Assembly: GCA_015064385.1 (NCBI GenBank)
Contig: SVSI01000002.1
Coordinates: 191,315-255,314, forward strand
Direction of reading: 5' to 3'
Source of the DNA: Oscillospiraceae bacterium
GTDB taxonomy: Bacteria > Bacillota > Clostridia > Oscillospirales > CAG-272
DNA: 64,000 nucleotides
Part shown: positions 33,791 to 44,700 of the stretch, piece after piece
Layout: every line of letters starts with the position of its first letter
Position numbering within the stretch: the first letter of the stretch is position 1
Translations under genes and position numbers: made by a program
Notes under the pieces: generated by a model
Seen by the model: only the letters and a program-made list of their open reading frames with translations
The model's database searches: none
Told to the model about the DNA's origin: nothing

Positions 33791-34783
33791 TTACTTAAGC
33801 TTGACTCTCGGGTCAACTATAGCGTACATAAGGTCAGCAAGCAGTATGCCCATTACGCTGAGCAGCGCAAGGAACATATTGTATCCCATTATGAAGGGGA
33901 TATCCGCTTCTATCATTGCCTTGTATGCAACGTTTCCTATACCGGGCAGGTCAAAGACCTGCTCGGTAATTATTGCGCCTGAAAATAGGGACGGGAGAAG
34001 TCCTGCAAGGTTGGTAACGAGCGGGATCAGAGTGTTTCTGAACGCGTGCTTGTAAATTACCTTGTGCTCGGAAAGTCCCTTTGCTCTTGCGGTTCTGACG
34101 TAATCGGAATTCATAACCTCGAGCATTTCGGTTCTCGTCATTCTCATTCTTGCACCGATGCTGAGTATTACTACGGTAAGTATCGGTATAAAGAGGTGAC
34201 TGAAATAATCGAGGAGCTTCGCAAATCCGGTGTAGGACTGCGTTGCGTTTTCAAGTCCCGTCGGTGGGAACCAGCCCAGCTCCATTGCGAGAATATCCTT
34301 GAGCACCTGTCCGAAGAAGAAGGACGGGAGCGATATTCCTATCATAACGAGTATAGTTACGACGTAGTCGCGTATCGAGTACTGGTGAGTTGCCGCCGTG
34401 ATACCGAGCGGTATCGCGATCATAAACTCGAAAACCGTCGCGATAAGCGCTACCGCAAACGAAACGCCCATGTGATCTCTTATGACCTCAATAACGGGAG
34501 ATCCGTACTTAAAGCTCGTTCCGAAGTCGAACCTGCAAAGCGATTTTAACCAGTTTCCGTATCCTTTTAGGATACCGAGGAAACTGTCGTCTTCAAGTCC
34601 GTACAGTTTTTTCATGCTTGCGATGGTCTCTTCGGGTATCGTTGCTCCGCCCTGGTTCATTGCAGCGATCTTACTGTCAATGAAGCTGACAGGCATACAT
34701 CTGACGAGGATGTATATTATAAGCGACACACCGAGCAGTATAAGAACTGCCAGCGCAAGTCTCTTGATTATATACTTTAACAT
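33791..34783 (-). CDS. oppB: oligopeptide ABC transporter permease OppB
   Basis: The 330-residue permease has six helices and the EAA motif NSDYVRTARAKGLSEHKVIYKHAFRNTLIPL. Its start is 15 bases after the oppA stop. Together with OppC it forms the channel of the importer. Confidence 0.95.
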   Translation of the reverse strand: MLKYIIKRLALAVLILLGVSLIIYILVRCMPVSFIDSKIAAMNQGGATIPEETIASMKKLYGLEDDSFLGILKGYGNWLKSLCRFDFGTSFKYGSPVIEVIRDHMGVSFAVALIATVFEFMIAIPLGITAATHQYSIRDYVVTILVMIGISLPSFFFGQVLKDILAMELGWFPPTGLENATQSYTGFAKLLDYFSHLFIPILTVVILSIGARMRMTRTEMLEVMNSDYVRTARAKGLSEHKVIYKHAFRNTLIPLVTNLAGLLPSLFSGAIITEQVFDLPGIGNVAYKAMIEADIPFIMGYNMFLALLSVMGILLADLMYAIVDPRVKLK

Positions 34784-34798
34784 AAATGACGTCCTGAC

Positions 34799-37369
34799 TT
34801 AGTTAGCAAATTCAATTTCCCAAATTCTATCAAGGGGAGAGGTATAGGGGTTAAGCTCTGCGGGGAGAGATGCAGTGTTTATAACCTTTGCGTTGTATGC
34901 GTAAAGGGACATACGCTGATATACGGGAAGCTCAACTGCGAGGTCGAGAACGTATCCCATTGCCTCCTCGTAGAGTGCGGTACGCTCCTCTTTATCCTCG
35001 GTCTCTCTTGCCGCATCTATAACGTCGCTGAGCATATTGAGTATGCCGTTTTCGGTAGGATACGTGGAGGGGCTGTTAAGAATCTCGCGGTATCCCCAAG
35101 CAAGCGTGCTGGTCGCGGTAGAATTCTTGTGATATACCTGATACATATCGGGGTCAATAGTCGAGCCCCAAGCCGCTGCCCATACTGCGAGCGATCCGGT
35201 AGAAAGCTTGGTGAGCGCCTGAGTATCGGGAACGACCTCTATCTGCCATCCGCACTCGTTAAGGAGCTCGGCAGCACTCTGGAAGGTCTGGTAGGTCGGG
35301 TGATCGGTGAGGTTAGAGCCCGCGATGGTGAACTTGATCTTGAGCTTGGTGTCTCCTGCGGAAACGCCTGCAAGCTGCATATATTCCTTAATGGATGCCA
35401 TTGCCTCTGCTCTGTTGAAGGCGAGTGCGGGGTAATCGTGATAGTTATCACGGCTGTTGTTGCCCGAATCGTCCTTCGGGTATGCCCAGCTTACGGTGGA
35501 CATCGGCCAGTAGATGGTCTCTGCCATACCGGTGCTGTAATAGCTGAGTGCGAGGGAGGTATCCATTGCACACATTATTGCCTTACGGATGTTGATATCC
35601 GGAACCTTTCCTGCGTTGATACCGATATAACCGTATCCGAGCTGCTTGGTGTGAGTCTTTTCGATTCCCGCGTCCTTGAGCGAGTTGATCTTGTCGATAT
35701 TATCCTGAGTAAACTGAGGAGTTACGAAATGAACCGTTCCGCTTTCAAGAGCGTTAAGCGCGTTGGATGCGGAAACTACCTGGTAACGGATCTTCTCAAT
35801 CTTGGGAGCGCCGAGAAGGAAGCTGTCGTTACGCTTGAAATATACGATGTTGTTGCTGAAGAATTCGGTAGCTTTGGGATTATCGGAGTTTTCGCTGTTA
35901 GTTACCTTATAAGCGCCTGCACCCATAGGAAGCTTCTGGATCTCGGGCGCCTGGATGACCTTGGTCATAAAGTCGAACGAACCGAAATCTACGCCGAAAT
36001 TGTTGTTTGCGATGTCAACGCTGTATCCCTTTGCATAGTAGTGCTGGGGAGCAACCGAGAACGCGAAGTTCCAGATCGCCTTGGGGTCAACGCCGTTAAT
36101 GGTTATCTGGAGAACGTCGTACTCGTCGGGAGCGGTAGTGGTACCGTCTGCATTGTGGTTCTGTGCTACCTTGTAGGTGTTATTTCCGATGCTTACGGAA
36201 GTGGTGTTGGTATTGTGTCCGAGAGAAACGATACCCGAAATGGTCTCAACTGCGAGCTTTCCGTCCTTTACGTTTTCAAGAAGGAGAACTTCCTTTGCCT
36301 TTGCGGTGTACTCGGTAACGAGCGTCTGTGCGGTTGCCCAGTACTGAAGGATCATATGGAGCTCCTGCTCTACCTTCGAGTCGTAAACGTAGTTGATCGC
36401 GCTTGCTTTGTCTTTAACAACGTCGGTCGAGTAGTTTCTGATAACGTTCTTGATCTGAGACTTAATGTCCTTATTGTTTTCGTCCTTCTCGTACTCGATG
36501 GTAACGAATCCCTCGGTGTACATAAACGAGGTTATCTCATCAAACTGACCGGTGGACTTATAGGGTTCTTCGGTGTAAGCGTCCTTTGCGCTTGCGTAGT
36601 CTGTCTCAAGTTCTTTTTTGAAGAGCTCAAGAGTGTACTCGTAGTCCTTGAGGAGCTGTCCTCTGAAATCGTAATTCGAGTCGTTAGAAACTGCGCTCTT
36701 GTATCCCGAGCCGGGGTTATACGAGTTAATGGCGTTAACCATCGTATTGTAATCTGCCTGATATCCCGAGTCCTGCTTACCAACCGACATATAGAGATTA
36801 AGAAGCTCGTTGATTCTGTCCTTTGCTCTGCTTCTTGCGCTCTCGGAGATAGCGTCGTCAGTGTTAGACGATCCCGAACCGAGCGTCTGTGTTCTGTAAT
36901 CCTTAAGTCCGACGATGTCGGTGGAGTACATGGTGGAGGAGCCGGTGTAAACCGGATCGAGGTAAACGTAGAGGTTGAACATAACGTCGTTCATCGTGAG
37001 GGGCTTACCGTCCGAGAACTTGATGCCGTTTTTGATTACGAAGGTATATACGGTGGTGTCGTTATCTTCGTTTCTTACTATGGAGTAGTCCTTGACTGCT
37101 ACCGCTTCGTTATCACCGCAAGCAACGACTACCTCGCCGTTCTTGTATCCGGTGGTAAGCATTCCGATCTGAGTCATAGAAACGATCGTTCCGTCTGCTG
37201 CCGTGGTTGAGAAGAAGGGGTTAAAAAGTCCGTCCAGCTCCTCGGTCATTATAACCAGAGCATCAGGTCTCTGTGCGTTTTCCTGGGCGTTCTTCTTCTT
37301 TTTACAGCCCGAAAACGATCCTATGCACATTACTGCACACAAGATAAGTGCTATTATTCTTTTTTTCAT
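34799..37369 (-). CDS. oppA: oligopeptide-binding lipoprotein, enlarged
   Basis: This is the substrate-binding protein of the transporter, family SBP_bac_5, with a lipoprotein signal (MKKRIIALILCAVMCIGSFSGCKKKK, lipid on the cysteine). The family segments are present: the start of lobe I (FVIKNGIKFSDGKPLTMNDVMFN) and the late part (GYIGINAGKVPDINIRKAIMCAMD). At 856 residues it is some 250-300 longer than ordinary OppA. The extra mass is a mostly helical insertion at about 150-400, after the YLDPVYTGSS segment. GGAGG precedes the ATG. Confidence 0.9.
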   Translation of the reverse strand: MKKRIIALILCAVMCIGSFSGCKKKKNAQENAQRPDALVIMTEELDGLFNPFFSTTAADGTIVSMTQIGMLTTGYKNGEVVVACGDNEAVAVKDYSIVRNEDNDTTVYTFVIKNGIKFSDGKPLTMNDVMFNLYVYLDPVYTGSSTMYSTDIVGLKDYRTQTLGSGSSNTDDAISESARSRAKDRINELLNLYMSVGKQDSGYQADYNTMVNAINSYNPGSGYKSAVSNDSNYDFRGQLLKDYEYTLELFKKELETDYASAKDAYTEEPYKSTGQFDEITSFMYTEGFVTIEYEKDENNKDIKSQIKNVIRNYSTDVVKDKASAINYVYDSKVEQELHMILQYWATAQTLVTEYTAKAKEVLLLENVKDGKLAVETISGIVSLGHNTNTTSVSIGNNTYKVAQNHNADGTTTAPDEYDVLQITINGVDPKAIWNFAFSVAPQHYYAKGYSVDIANNNFGVDFGSFDFMTKVIQAPEIQKLPMGAGAYKVTNSENSDNPKATEFFSNNIVYFKRNDSFLLGAPKIEKIRYQVVSASNALNALESGTVHFVTPQFTQDNIDKINSLKDAGIEKTHTKQLGYGYIGINAGKVPDINIRKAIMCAMDTSLALSYYSTGMAETIYWPMSTVSWAYPKDDSGNNSRDNYHDYPALAFNRAEAMASIKEYMQLAGVSAGDTKLKIKFTIAGSNLTDHPTYQTFQSAAELLNECGWQIEVVPDTQALTKLSTGSLAVWAAAWGSTIDPDMYQVYHKNSTATSTLAWGYREILNSPSTYPTENGILNMLSDVIDAARETEDKEERTALYEEAMGYVLDLAVELPVYQRMSLYAYNAKVINTASLPAELNPYTSPLDRIWEIEFAN

Positions 37370-37399
37370 GGTTTATATCCTCCCATTTATATTTCCGTG

Positions 37400-38767
37400 T
37401 TAAGACGCAAAGGTGAGCTTGATATCGCCCGTTTGCTTATCGACCTCTACCGAGATCCTGGTCGAGTTTTCGTCATATTCGCACTCGATGGACGAAATAT
37501 CGATCTGTCCGTTATATCCGTTTCCGAAGAGAAGTCCTATAACGTAGCTGCCGGGCAAGCAACTGTCGCTTATAACTATCTTACCCGAAACGCTTACGTT
37601 TTCAAGCGTTGTTTCGGCTACGACCGTACCCGCAAGGAGTCCGTACGTTGAGGGCTTTCTCGAGCCGTTACCGATCGTAAAGCTTGCATTTTCAAATATT
37701 ACGTTCTTAATGGACGCGCTCGCGTCAAGCTTTCCGAAAAGTCCGCCGTTTTCAGCCGTCTGAGTTGCCGAGATATTCGACAGCTTATATGTGTTTTCAC
37801 CTGCAGAGGTGATCGAGCCCTTAAACGTGCCCGTCGTAAATGCGCTGGGCCACATCGTCTTTGAGAAATCAAGGTCTGCGGTGATAACGTAGTGTCCTTC
37901 AAGATCGTTTATCTTGTAGATCTGATCTGCCTTGCTTATGTGGTACCAGTTTCCGTCAAGCCAGGTGGTATAAAGCTTTACGCTCTGTGTAAGAGACGTT
38001 CCGCTCTCGTAATCGACCTCGCCCTTAACGGCACCCGTGACCTCGCTCGTGCATTCCCGGTCGTAGTAGATCTTATCAAGTGTTTTTCCCTCTACTGCGG
38101 GGAATTTGCCAAGGTTTATCTTTCCGGTTTTTTCGTTCCATTCGGGAAGCTTCAGCTCGATTGCCGATATCGTTTCGGCAAGAGTGTAATTTCCGTTTTC
38201 ATCGGGGGTATAGATCTCGTAAACGGTGTACGGGATCCACGCCGCGTACAGAGTCAGTACGTTTTCCTCCGAGCTTTCGGGGATCTTGCTCGGATCGACC
38301 TTCAGAAGATCCTTGTCGAAATCCCAGCGGCCCGAGTAGGTATATCCTTGATTTTTACCCGAAATAACGGTCTGAACACCGTATTCGTCAAGCGCGTTTC
38401 CCTTGTCGTCAACACGCGGTGTGCGGGAAGAATACCAACCCGCGAAATAGTATCCGTTTTTCGATATTCCGAACGCTTTATCCTCGCGTACGGGATCGTC
38501 GGGGCTGATCAGCGGGGTGGTTCTGTTTCCGTCTGCATCTTCCTTCATATTATTTACGTTGAAGACGTCGATAACGTAAACCTCCTCGGGGCTTCCCGCA
38601 AAGGAGCCGCCGTTTGCATCAAAGCGTACGCTGACCGTATATCCGTTCTTATCTAGCGTTTTGTACGGCGTGTCCCACTTGGAGCAGGCCGTAAAACAGC
38701 CCGCCGCCAAGAGAAGGAGTATTGCCGCACAAATTTTGATTACTGTGCTTTTTATTTTTTTATTCAT
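37400..38767 (-). CDS. cell-surface lipoprotein with InlB-like repeats
   Basis: The 455-residue lipoprotein starts at the ATG at 38767 (MNKKIKSTVIKICAA) with GGAG nine bases before it, and has lipobox LAAGCFTAC. Residues 35-190 contain Listeria-Bacteroides (InlB B-type) repeat features (VRFDANGGSF, GYYFAGWYSS, LTLYAAWIP). The C-terminal half resembles a beta-helical adhesin (GLFGKLDASASIKNVIFENASFTIG). Its start overlaps the stop of the giant subtilase by eight bases, so the two are translationally coupled. A role in adhesion or wall binding is inference. Confidence 0.82.
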   Translation of the reverse strand: MNKKIKSTVIKICAAILLLLAAGCFTACSKWDTPYKTLDKNGYTVSVRFDANGGSFAGSPEEVYVIDVFNVNNMKEDADGNRTTPLISPDDPVREDKAFGISKNGYYFAGWYSSRTPRVDDKGNALDEYGVQTVISGKNQGYTYSGRWDFDKDLLKVDPSKIPESSEENVLTLYAAWIPYTVYEIYTPDENGNYTLAETISAIELKLPEWNEKTGKINLGKFPAVEGKTLDKIYYDRECTSEVTGAVKGEVDYESGTSLTQSVKLYTTWLDGNWYHISKADQIYKINDLEGHYVITADLDFSKTMWPSAFTTGTFKGSITSAGENTYKLSNISATQTAENGGLFGKLDASASIKNVIFENASFTIGNGSRKPSTYGLLAGTVVAETTLENVSVSGKIVISDSCLPGSYVIGLLFGNGYNGQIDISSIECEYDENSTRISVEVDKQTGDIKLTFAS

Positions 38768-41700
38768 TTTCTTTTGCTCCTTTTTGAGCATTTTCACCGC
38801 CGCTCTTCTTTTTGTTTGCCAGATAGAGCAGACCGAACATCGCTACCGTGATACCGATTATCACAAACGCCATAGTCATACTCGGCTCGGACGGAGTTTC
38901 GGGTGTGACGGGAGCGATGTCCTCCGGAGGTGTCTCGGTGTTGCCGCCCTGATTTGCGAGATATTCAAGGTCGCGTATTCTCTTCTCTGCCTGTGTGAGC
39001 TTCGAGGTGAGTGCGTCTCCGACGAGAGCAAGCTGCTCGTAGGTCGCTATCTTGTCGTAAGCTTCCTTTGCCGCAAGGACTGTTGCTTTGTCGGAAAGGG
39101 AGACCTTTTCGGGGATCTTGTTTATAGCAGCTATCGCGTCAAGCGTGATCTTATCCGCCGCGGACGCACCGTCAAACTTCGTGGTGAAGTACTGACCGTA
39201 GATAAAGGTATCGTAGAACTGTCCGTTTGCAGGTCTTACCATCGTAAGTCCGCCGTTTATATGTCCGATATAGTCAACGAAGTTTGCACCGTAGTAAACG
39301 TTGGTTGCATTGCTCGTTGCGTTCCACATAAAGTAAGGAACGATCTCAAGTCCGGCATACTCGATCAGATTGCCTTCGATATCGTTGAACTGATAAATTC
39401 CGGTTGCGGGGAGATTTTGTCCGCTCTGGAAATATACCATATCATACTCTTCCTCAAGTATCGGTGCCTTGTAGGAAGCAAACACTACGAGAGTGAGATC
39501 ATCGCATCCGAAGAACGCCTTGTGTCCGATGGATGCCGTTTCCTTCGGGAAATATACGGTAGTAAGATCCGCGCCCGCAAATGCCATAGCGGCGATTCTT
39601 ACCGTGCCGTCGGCCACGTGTATCTCCTTTGCGTCGCCTGTGTAGCAAACGAGCTCAAGTCCGCTCGGAACTACTCTGTAAACAAGTCCGTTTATTACTT
39701 TAATATTGCTGCTTATATCGTAGGTGTAAACGGTTTCGACGTAGTCCTTACCGTTGAAGCTTTCGCTTGCGGTAGAGGAGAACGGCTTAAGGTGACACAT
39801 TGCAAACGGGTTATCTCCCATAGATTCGAGCTTATCGCCGAGCACCACCTCAAAGTCGGTCATTTCTTCCTTGATAAAGGCAAATTCACCGATATAAGTT
39901 GCACCCGAGAGATCTGCTTTTCTCACGTCGGTATATGCGAAAGCATAGTCGCCGACGTAGGTCGCTTTGTCAATATTTTCGATTTCGGAGAGCTTCGGAC
40001 AGTAGGAGAATGCTCCTTCTGCGATATGTACGCTCTCTCCGAGCTTTACTTTTTCAAGAGCATCGCTGTAAACGAACGCGTACTCGCCTATCTTCTCTGC
40101 TCCCGAGAGATCAACTTCACCGAGCATCGTTTCTGCAAACGCGCTTTCGCCGATCTCTTTAACGAGCGAAAGATTGATGTTTTCAAGTGCGGTACAGTTA
40201 TCGAATGCGTAAGCCGAGATAACGCTTACCTTTTCACCGAGAGTTACGTCAGTAAGCTCAAGGCAGTATTCGAACGCGCCCTCACCTATCTTTTCTGCAT
40301 TTTCGATCTTTACGCTCTTAAGGTTGGGAGCGAAGAAACGGTAAACGTATCCGTTTTCGTCATAGAGGGGCTCTGTGTATCCTTCGTCAACGAAGTCGTA
40401 AAGGACGTCGCCCGAGAATGCCGTATCTCCGATAGATACTACCTTCGAGAGATCGATATTTTCAAGCTTATCTGCGTTATAGAACGCCTCGTTGCCTATT
40501 ACAGCACCCTCGCCGAGAGTTACACTTTCCAGCTCGGCAGCTCCCATAAACGCGCTGTCCCCGATAATTACGTTTTTACCGATGGTCAGCTCTTTAAGTG
40601 CCGAGGTGTAAACATAGTAGTAAACGCGTACTCCGGACTCGTCGTCGTAGTGCATTTCCTTGTAGTTGGATTCTCTGTCAAGACGGAAAGCTCTGTCACC
40701 GAGAATTACGTTATCTCCGATAACTACCTTCTTAATATCCTGACATTCGTAGAATGCGCCCTCTCCGACGGTCATACCGCTCGGAATGACCACGCTCGTG
40801 AGCTCGCTGCCCGCAAACGCATACTTTCCTATGTATCCAAGCTTTTCATCAAAGCTCGGGAGAGAGGTTATCTGTGCGTTGAAGAACGCGTAGTTACCTA
40901 TTTCGCCAAGCGCTCCGAGAGTGATACTCGTAAGACGCTGACAGTCGGCAAACGCGTACGCCTTTACGCTCGTTACACCGGGAAGGATTATCGACGTAAG
41001 GTTCTTATTACCCGAGAACGCGCCGATTCCTATCGAGGTGACATTGTCAAGTCCGGGATTAAATACTCCGGAGATGCCGGTGGCAACGAATATGATTTCG
41101 TTTCCTTCCTTATTAAGTATATAAGGAGTGCCGCTCTGATGGTAGAGAGTGGTGTTACCCTCTGCAACGGTGATGTTTTTCAGCCTGGTATCGCGGAAGG
41201 CGAACTCACCTATTACGGCAACGTCCTTTCCGAAGGTAAAGCTTTCAAGGGATTCGCATCCGTCAAAAGCACCCGTGGGAATTACCGCCGCGTTAAGGGA
41301 TACGCTCTTTAGTGACTTACATCTTCTGAATGCATACGCGCCGAGCTTGACTCTCTCTGCCTTGATGGTAACGCTCTCGAGCTTATCACAGCCCTCAAAT
41401 GCGGATATACCTATCGACTGAACTGCATCCGAGATCACTACCTCGGTGAGATTTCTGTTGTATGCGAACGCACTGTGCGTAAGAACTATCGCGCTGTCAA
41501 GAGATATCTTTCCTTCAAGCGCACAGTTTGCAAATGCGTCCTGGTTGATAAACTTAACGTTTTCAATTCCCTCTACAACCTGAAGCGACGTACATCCGTA
41601 GAACGCTCCGAGATCTATCATTTTAACAGTTGAGGGAAGAACGACCTTTTTGAGTGCCGTAAGGTTTGCAAATGCGTAAGAACCGATGGTCTCAACACCC

Positions 41701-44700
41701 TCGGGGATGATTACCTCCTCGATGGTATTATCACCAATGAACCACATTTCGGTTGCATCGGGGTCCTCTTCGGTTATTTCGGAGGGATCCTTGGGGATAT
41801 ACTCAAAATTCGAGAATGCAAACTGACCGATAGAGGTAAGCGCAAGACTACTCGGTATCTCAACTCGTCCGCCGAGACCGAAATAGTGAGTCAGCGACGG
41901 TCCTGTGGAAATATATGGATCCTTTATTTCAATGTTTATAGTCTTGGAGTAGTAGGTGTTTTTGCCGTCCATCTGAACTCGAACGGTAACGGATGCAAAT
42001 CCCTCCGCCTTGGCGGTGATCTTTCCGTTAGCATCTACCGTAACGAGATTTTCATTACTCGATTCAAATACTACCTTGGTAACGTCCGGGAAATAAGCGT
42101 CAAGCTTATATCTTATCGTTACCGCCTCGGACGGGTACATCGAAAGCGAGTAGGAGTTCTGCGACGGGAATTTCATTTCGTTGCCCGCCTCGCCTATCTC
42201 TCTGTCTGCCGCCGCCACGAAATAATACGCTTTTTCCGTGCGGTAGCCCGTTAGATAGAAGTTGTCGGTTACCGGCTTATCGTAGCGTCTGTATCCCGCC
42301 TCGTCTTCACCAAGAACCTTGACCGTAAGCTGCGCGGTCTTCTGCGTAGCGTTATCGGTTGCCGTTATCATTGCAACTCCCGGCTTGACCGCTACTATCT
42401 TATTGTTTACAACGCGAACTGCGCCGTTGGTCGAAATAGCGGTGTATGTAAGAAGCTCGGGCCACTCGGTTCCCGGATAGGTCTTGGGAGAGAGCGTGTA
42501 GGTCTCGTTGGGACTAAGGGTAAGTGCGTATTTGTTTTCTCCCTTGCTTACCTCTTCTTCAAAATAGAAATCAACGAAATCGTCGGGAAGAGAAATTTCG
42601 TATGTTGCAAGGTTGAGTGCGTAGTCGTAAACTGCTACCGTGAAGCAGTTTCTGTCATTTCTCGAATTATCGGTATAAGCTTTTCTTATATCGTCAACGT
42701 AGTTCGTAAGCTCATATACCACCTCGGTGGTCGAGTTTACGTTCGAGTATATGGGAGTCATATACTGGTCGAAGTTGTAGAGCATCGGCTCGCCCGAGCC
42801 GTCAAGTCCGATATATCCGGGCTGAAGTGCCATCGAATAGTGGTTGTCGTAAATGAACATACGGGCGAACAGACGGTTCTTCTTTGCCGCCTTATCGTAC
42901 TCGGTATAGTACTCAACGTCGGTAATGGCGGGTGCCTCGAAGTCGGTAACTATCGGGAACTCAAAGGTGTTGGAATCGTTCGTTTCAACTCCGCCGTCAC
43001 CGTAATCAAGGAACGCCTTGAGCTTTACGGTATATGCGGTATTGTTCTTAAGGTTTGCATCTATCGCGCTGAATTCGATCTTTACGTTTGCGGGATAGAT
43101 CGTTCCGCCGTCGCCGTACGATTTACGGACGTCCTTTTCGGTCTTTGTGAATATCACCTCGCCCGTTGCGTCCTCAACTATCGATATCTCGATAGACGCG
43201 GCGTTTCTCAGGAGTCCCGCCCAAACGAATCTGAGCGAATTGATCGTGTCGGTCTGGTTGGAAAGCGATATGTATTTTCTGTCTGCAGCTATAAGCTTCG
43301 TGGAGGGATCCTGAATGAAGTAGTAGGATCCGAGGTAGCTGACGTAGTCGTCGGATATTCCGCCGATCGGACGGGTTGCGTAAGCGTCGGGGAGAGTTTT
43401 ATCCTCAACGTCGATGGACTCGTCTATCTCGTCCTTGTTGGTCTCAAAGTAATCAAGGTCGAATATAGGTGCTTCGGTCCAGTCGCCGTAGAAACCGAGA
43501 TAAGGAACGCTGAGATCGATCTCGCTTCCCGCGGTAGCGTCAAGCATAATAAATCCCTCAACGTACATTCCGTTCTCAAACGAGCTGTCCATATACGCCT
43601 TGTCGGCGTCGCTGAGAGTTACAGTAACGGTAACGTCTGCACGCTGTCCTGCTCCGACCGTAACGTTTGAGCCGTTAAGCGTTCCGTTACTTACCGAAGA
43701 AACGACTACGCTTGCTCCGCCGAGAATGTATCCCTGCTCGGTAACGGTGGTCTCACCGTGACTGGTCTTGGTCTCGCTGACACCCTCGGTCATAACGTAC
43801 GCCGAAACGTCGTAGGAGAGTGCCGTGCTGCCGAAATTGACTACCGTGAACTTAAGAGTGTAAACGCCCTTCTTTGCGGGATCGTCACCAAGCTCTATCT
43901 TGGTCTTATCCATTTCGGAGCCGTCTTTTCTGTCGTAGGTTGCGATATATGCCGTAGTTGCGGCAGAATTGTTCAGGTTGGCAAGACCTGCGCCCTGCTT
44001 TCTTACCGAATACGGAAGTCCGTTTACGTTATAGATCACGTCCGCCGTGGACATCATAAGGCGGTGTACCAGCGCGCTTACTGCCACGGGATCGTCCTTC
44101 ATTTCGGGGAATCTCTCGATAACGTACTGTCTCATAAGAGCGGTAACACCGGACATATTCGGGGTTGCCATCGACGTTCCCGAAAGTCGGTCGTAATCCT
44201 GACCGGGCACTGCCGAGAGGATCGATCCGCCGTGTGCGGTGATCTCGGGCTTGAGCTCAAGGTCGGGAGTGGGGCCCCACGAGGAGAAGTCTGACATGAA
44301 GGGACCGGAGGTCTGCGAGCGACTGATCTTGATAACTCCGCTCTTTGCCGCTGCGAGTGCTTCGCCGTCGTCCTGTCTTATCGAACAAACGGGGATCGTG
44401 GTATCTCCGACGTTCATCTTTATCTCACCGGAAACGTTGTTGTAGATAATGACGCCCGCCGCACCCTTTGCCTGTGCTACGTTCGCTTTTTCCTCGAAGG
44501 TAGTAGATCCGCGTCGAACGAGAACGATCTTTCCCTTAACGTCAATGCCCTGATAGTCGGCGGAACGTCCCGCGCCGGGAATCGTTATGTACTCTACTTC
44601 AAGAGAGGTCTCACCGTTTTTGAAGATCTCGTCAAAGAAATTCTTTTCTTCCTGTACTCTGTCGGTTGACTCGGTAAAGTAGATTATTCTGTCATTGTAG

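Noticed and set aside
35129..37210. 693-codon plus-strand frame opposite oppA
   Set aside because: It is antisense to a complete lipoprotein gene with ribosome site and lipobox; the frame has low-complexity valine/cysteine composition.
38661..41312. 883-codon plus-strand frame opposite the leucine-rich repeats
   Set aside because: The periodic LRR coding sequence leaves the opposite frame open; its product has no signal, domain or start context.
39480..41840. Repeated DNA that could be read as a CRISPR array or tandem satellite
   Set aside because: The repetition is at protein level (LRR_5 units in one frame); the DNA units differ and there are no equal-length spacers.
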